From Verrucomicrobiota bacterium (GTDB lineage: Bacteria > Verrucomicrobiota > Verrucomicrobiia > Limisphaerales > UBA9464): a DNA stretch of 5,721 nucleotides. Below, one piece after another: positions 5,720 to 5,721 of this stretch (position 1 is the first letter of the stretch; the number at the start of each line of letters is the position of its first letter). The notes beneath the pieces were generated by a model. That model was not told the origin of the DNA, searched no databases, and saw only the letters and a program-made list of their open reading frames with translations. The stretch lies in NCBI GenBank assembly GCA_017302195.1, contig JAFLEG010000146.1:2755-8475 (forward strand), given 5' to 3'. The translations under genes and the position numbers were made by a program.

Positions 5720-5721
5720 CC

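Noticed and set aside
1..5721. CRISPR array, tRNA, rRNA, transposase or defence-system gene
   Set aside because: No regularly spaced repeats with unique spacers, no tRNA-like cloverleaf and no transposase, nuclease or defence motif was seen; the genes are metabolic, exported or uncharacterised.

Overview
The window is GC-rich bacterial DNA with all well-supported genes on the + strand. Few of the starts have a recognisable Shine-Dalgarno sequence. A PEP-CTERM exported protein, a PIG-L deacetylase next to a NagB-like protein, a Gfo/Idh/MocA oxidoreductase and a palindromic 'AGTTTTC' repeat together suggest Verrucomicrobiota or a related PVC-group bacterium. This assignment is inferred from gene content, not from any marker gene.

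Layout. Positions 1-1303 hold a DUF1186-type helical protein ending in a SEC-C zinc motif; its true start may lie left of the window. A G/C-rich hairpin followed by five T's (1306-1338) is a good candidate terminator. Then come five co-directional, closely packed genes: an ABM-fold (antibiotic biosynthesis monooxygenase-like) small protein (1407-1766), a Gfo/Idh/MocA oxidoreductase (1807-2832), a short exported PEP-CTERM protein (2864-3547), a PIG-L zinc deacetylase (3565-4317) and a glucosamine-6-phosphate deaminase-like protein (4431-5369). Gaps are 40, 31 and 17 bases, then 113 bases. That last gap is almost entirely a long imperfect palindrome built of 7-base units (4318-4424). From 5370 to about 5620 I see no gene, only short repeats and possible hairpins. 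A minus-strand reading frame entering from the right edge (5719-5621) may be the C-terminal end of another gene.

How the genes may work together. PIG-L proteins remove N-acetyl groups from sugars, and NagB-type proteins deaminate and isomerise amino sugars. The adjacent pair therefore suggests deacetylation followed by a NagB-type reaction on an amino sugar, with the Gfo/Idh/MocA enzyme acting on the same or a related sugar. The NagB-like protein lacks several residues expected for ordinary glucosamine-6-phosphate deaminase, so its substrate or reaction may differ. The two most notable points are the palindromic heptamer element just ahead of the NagB-like start codon and the altered NagB-like active site.
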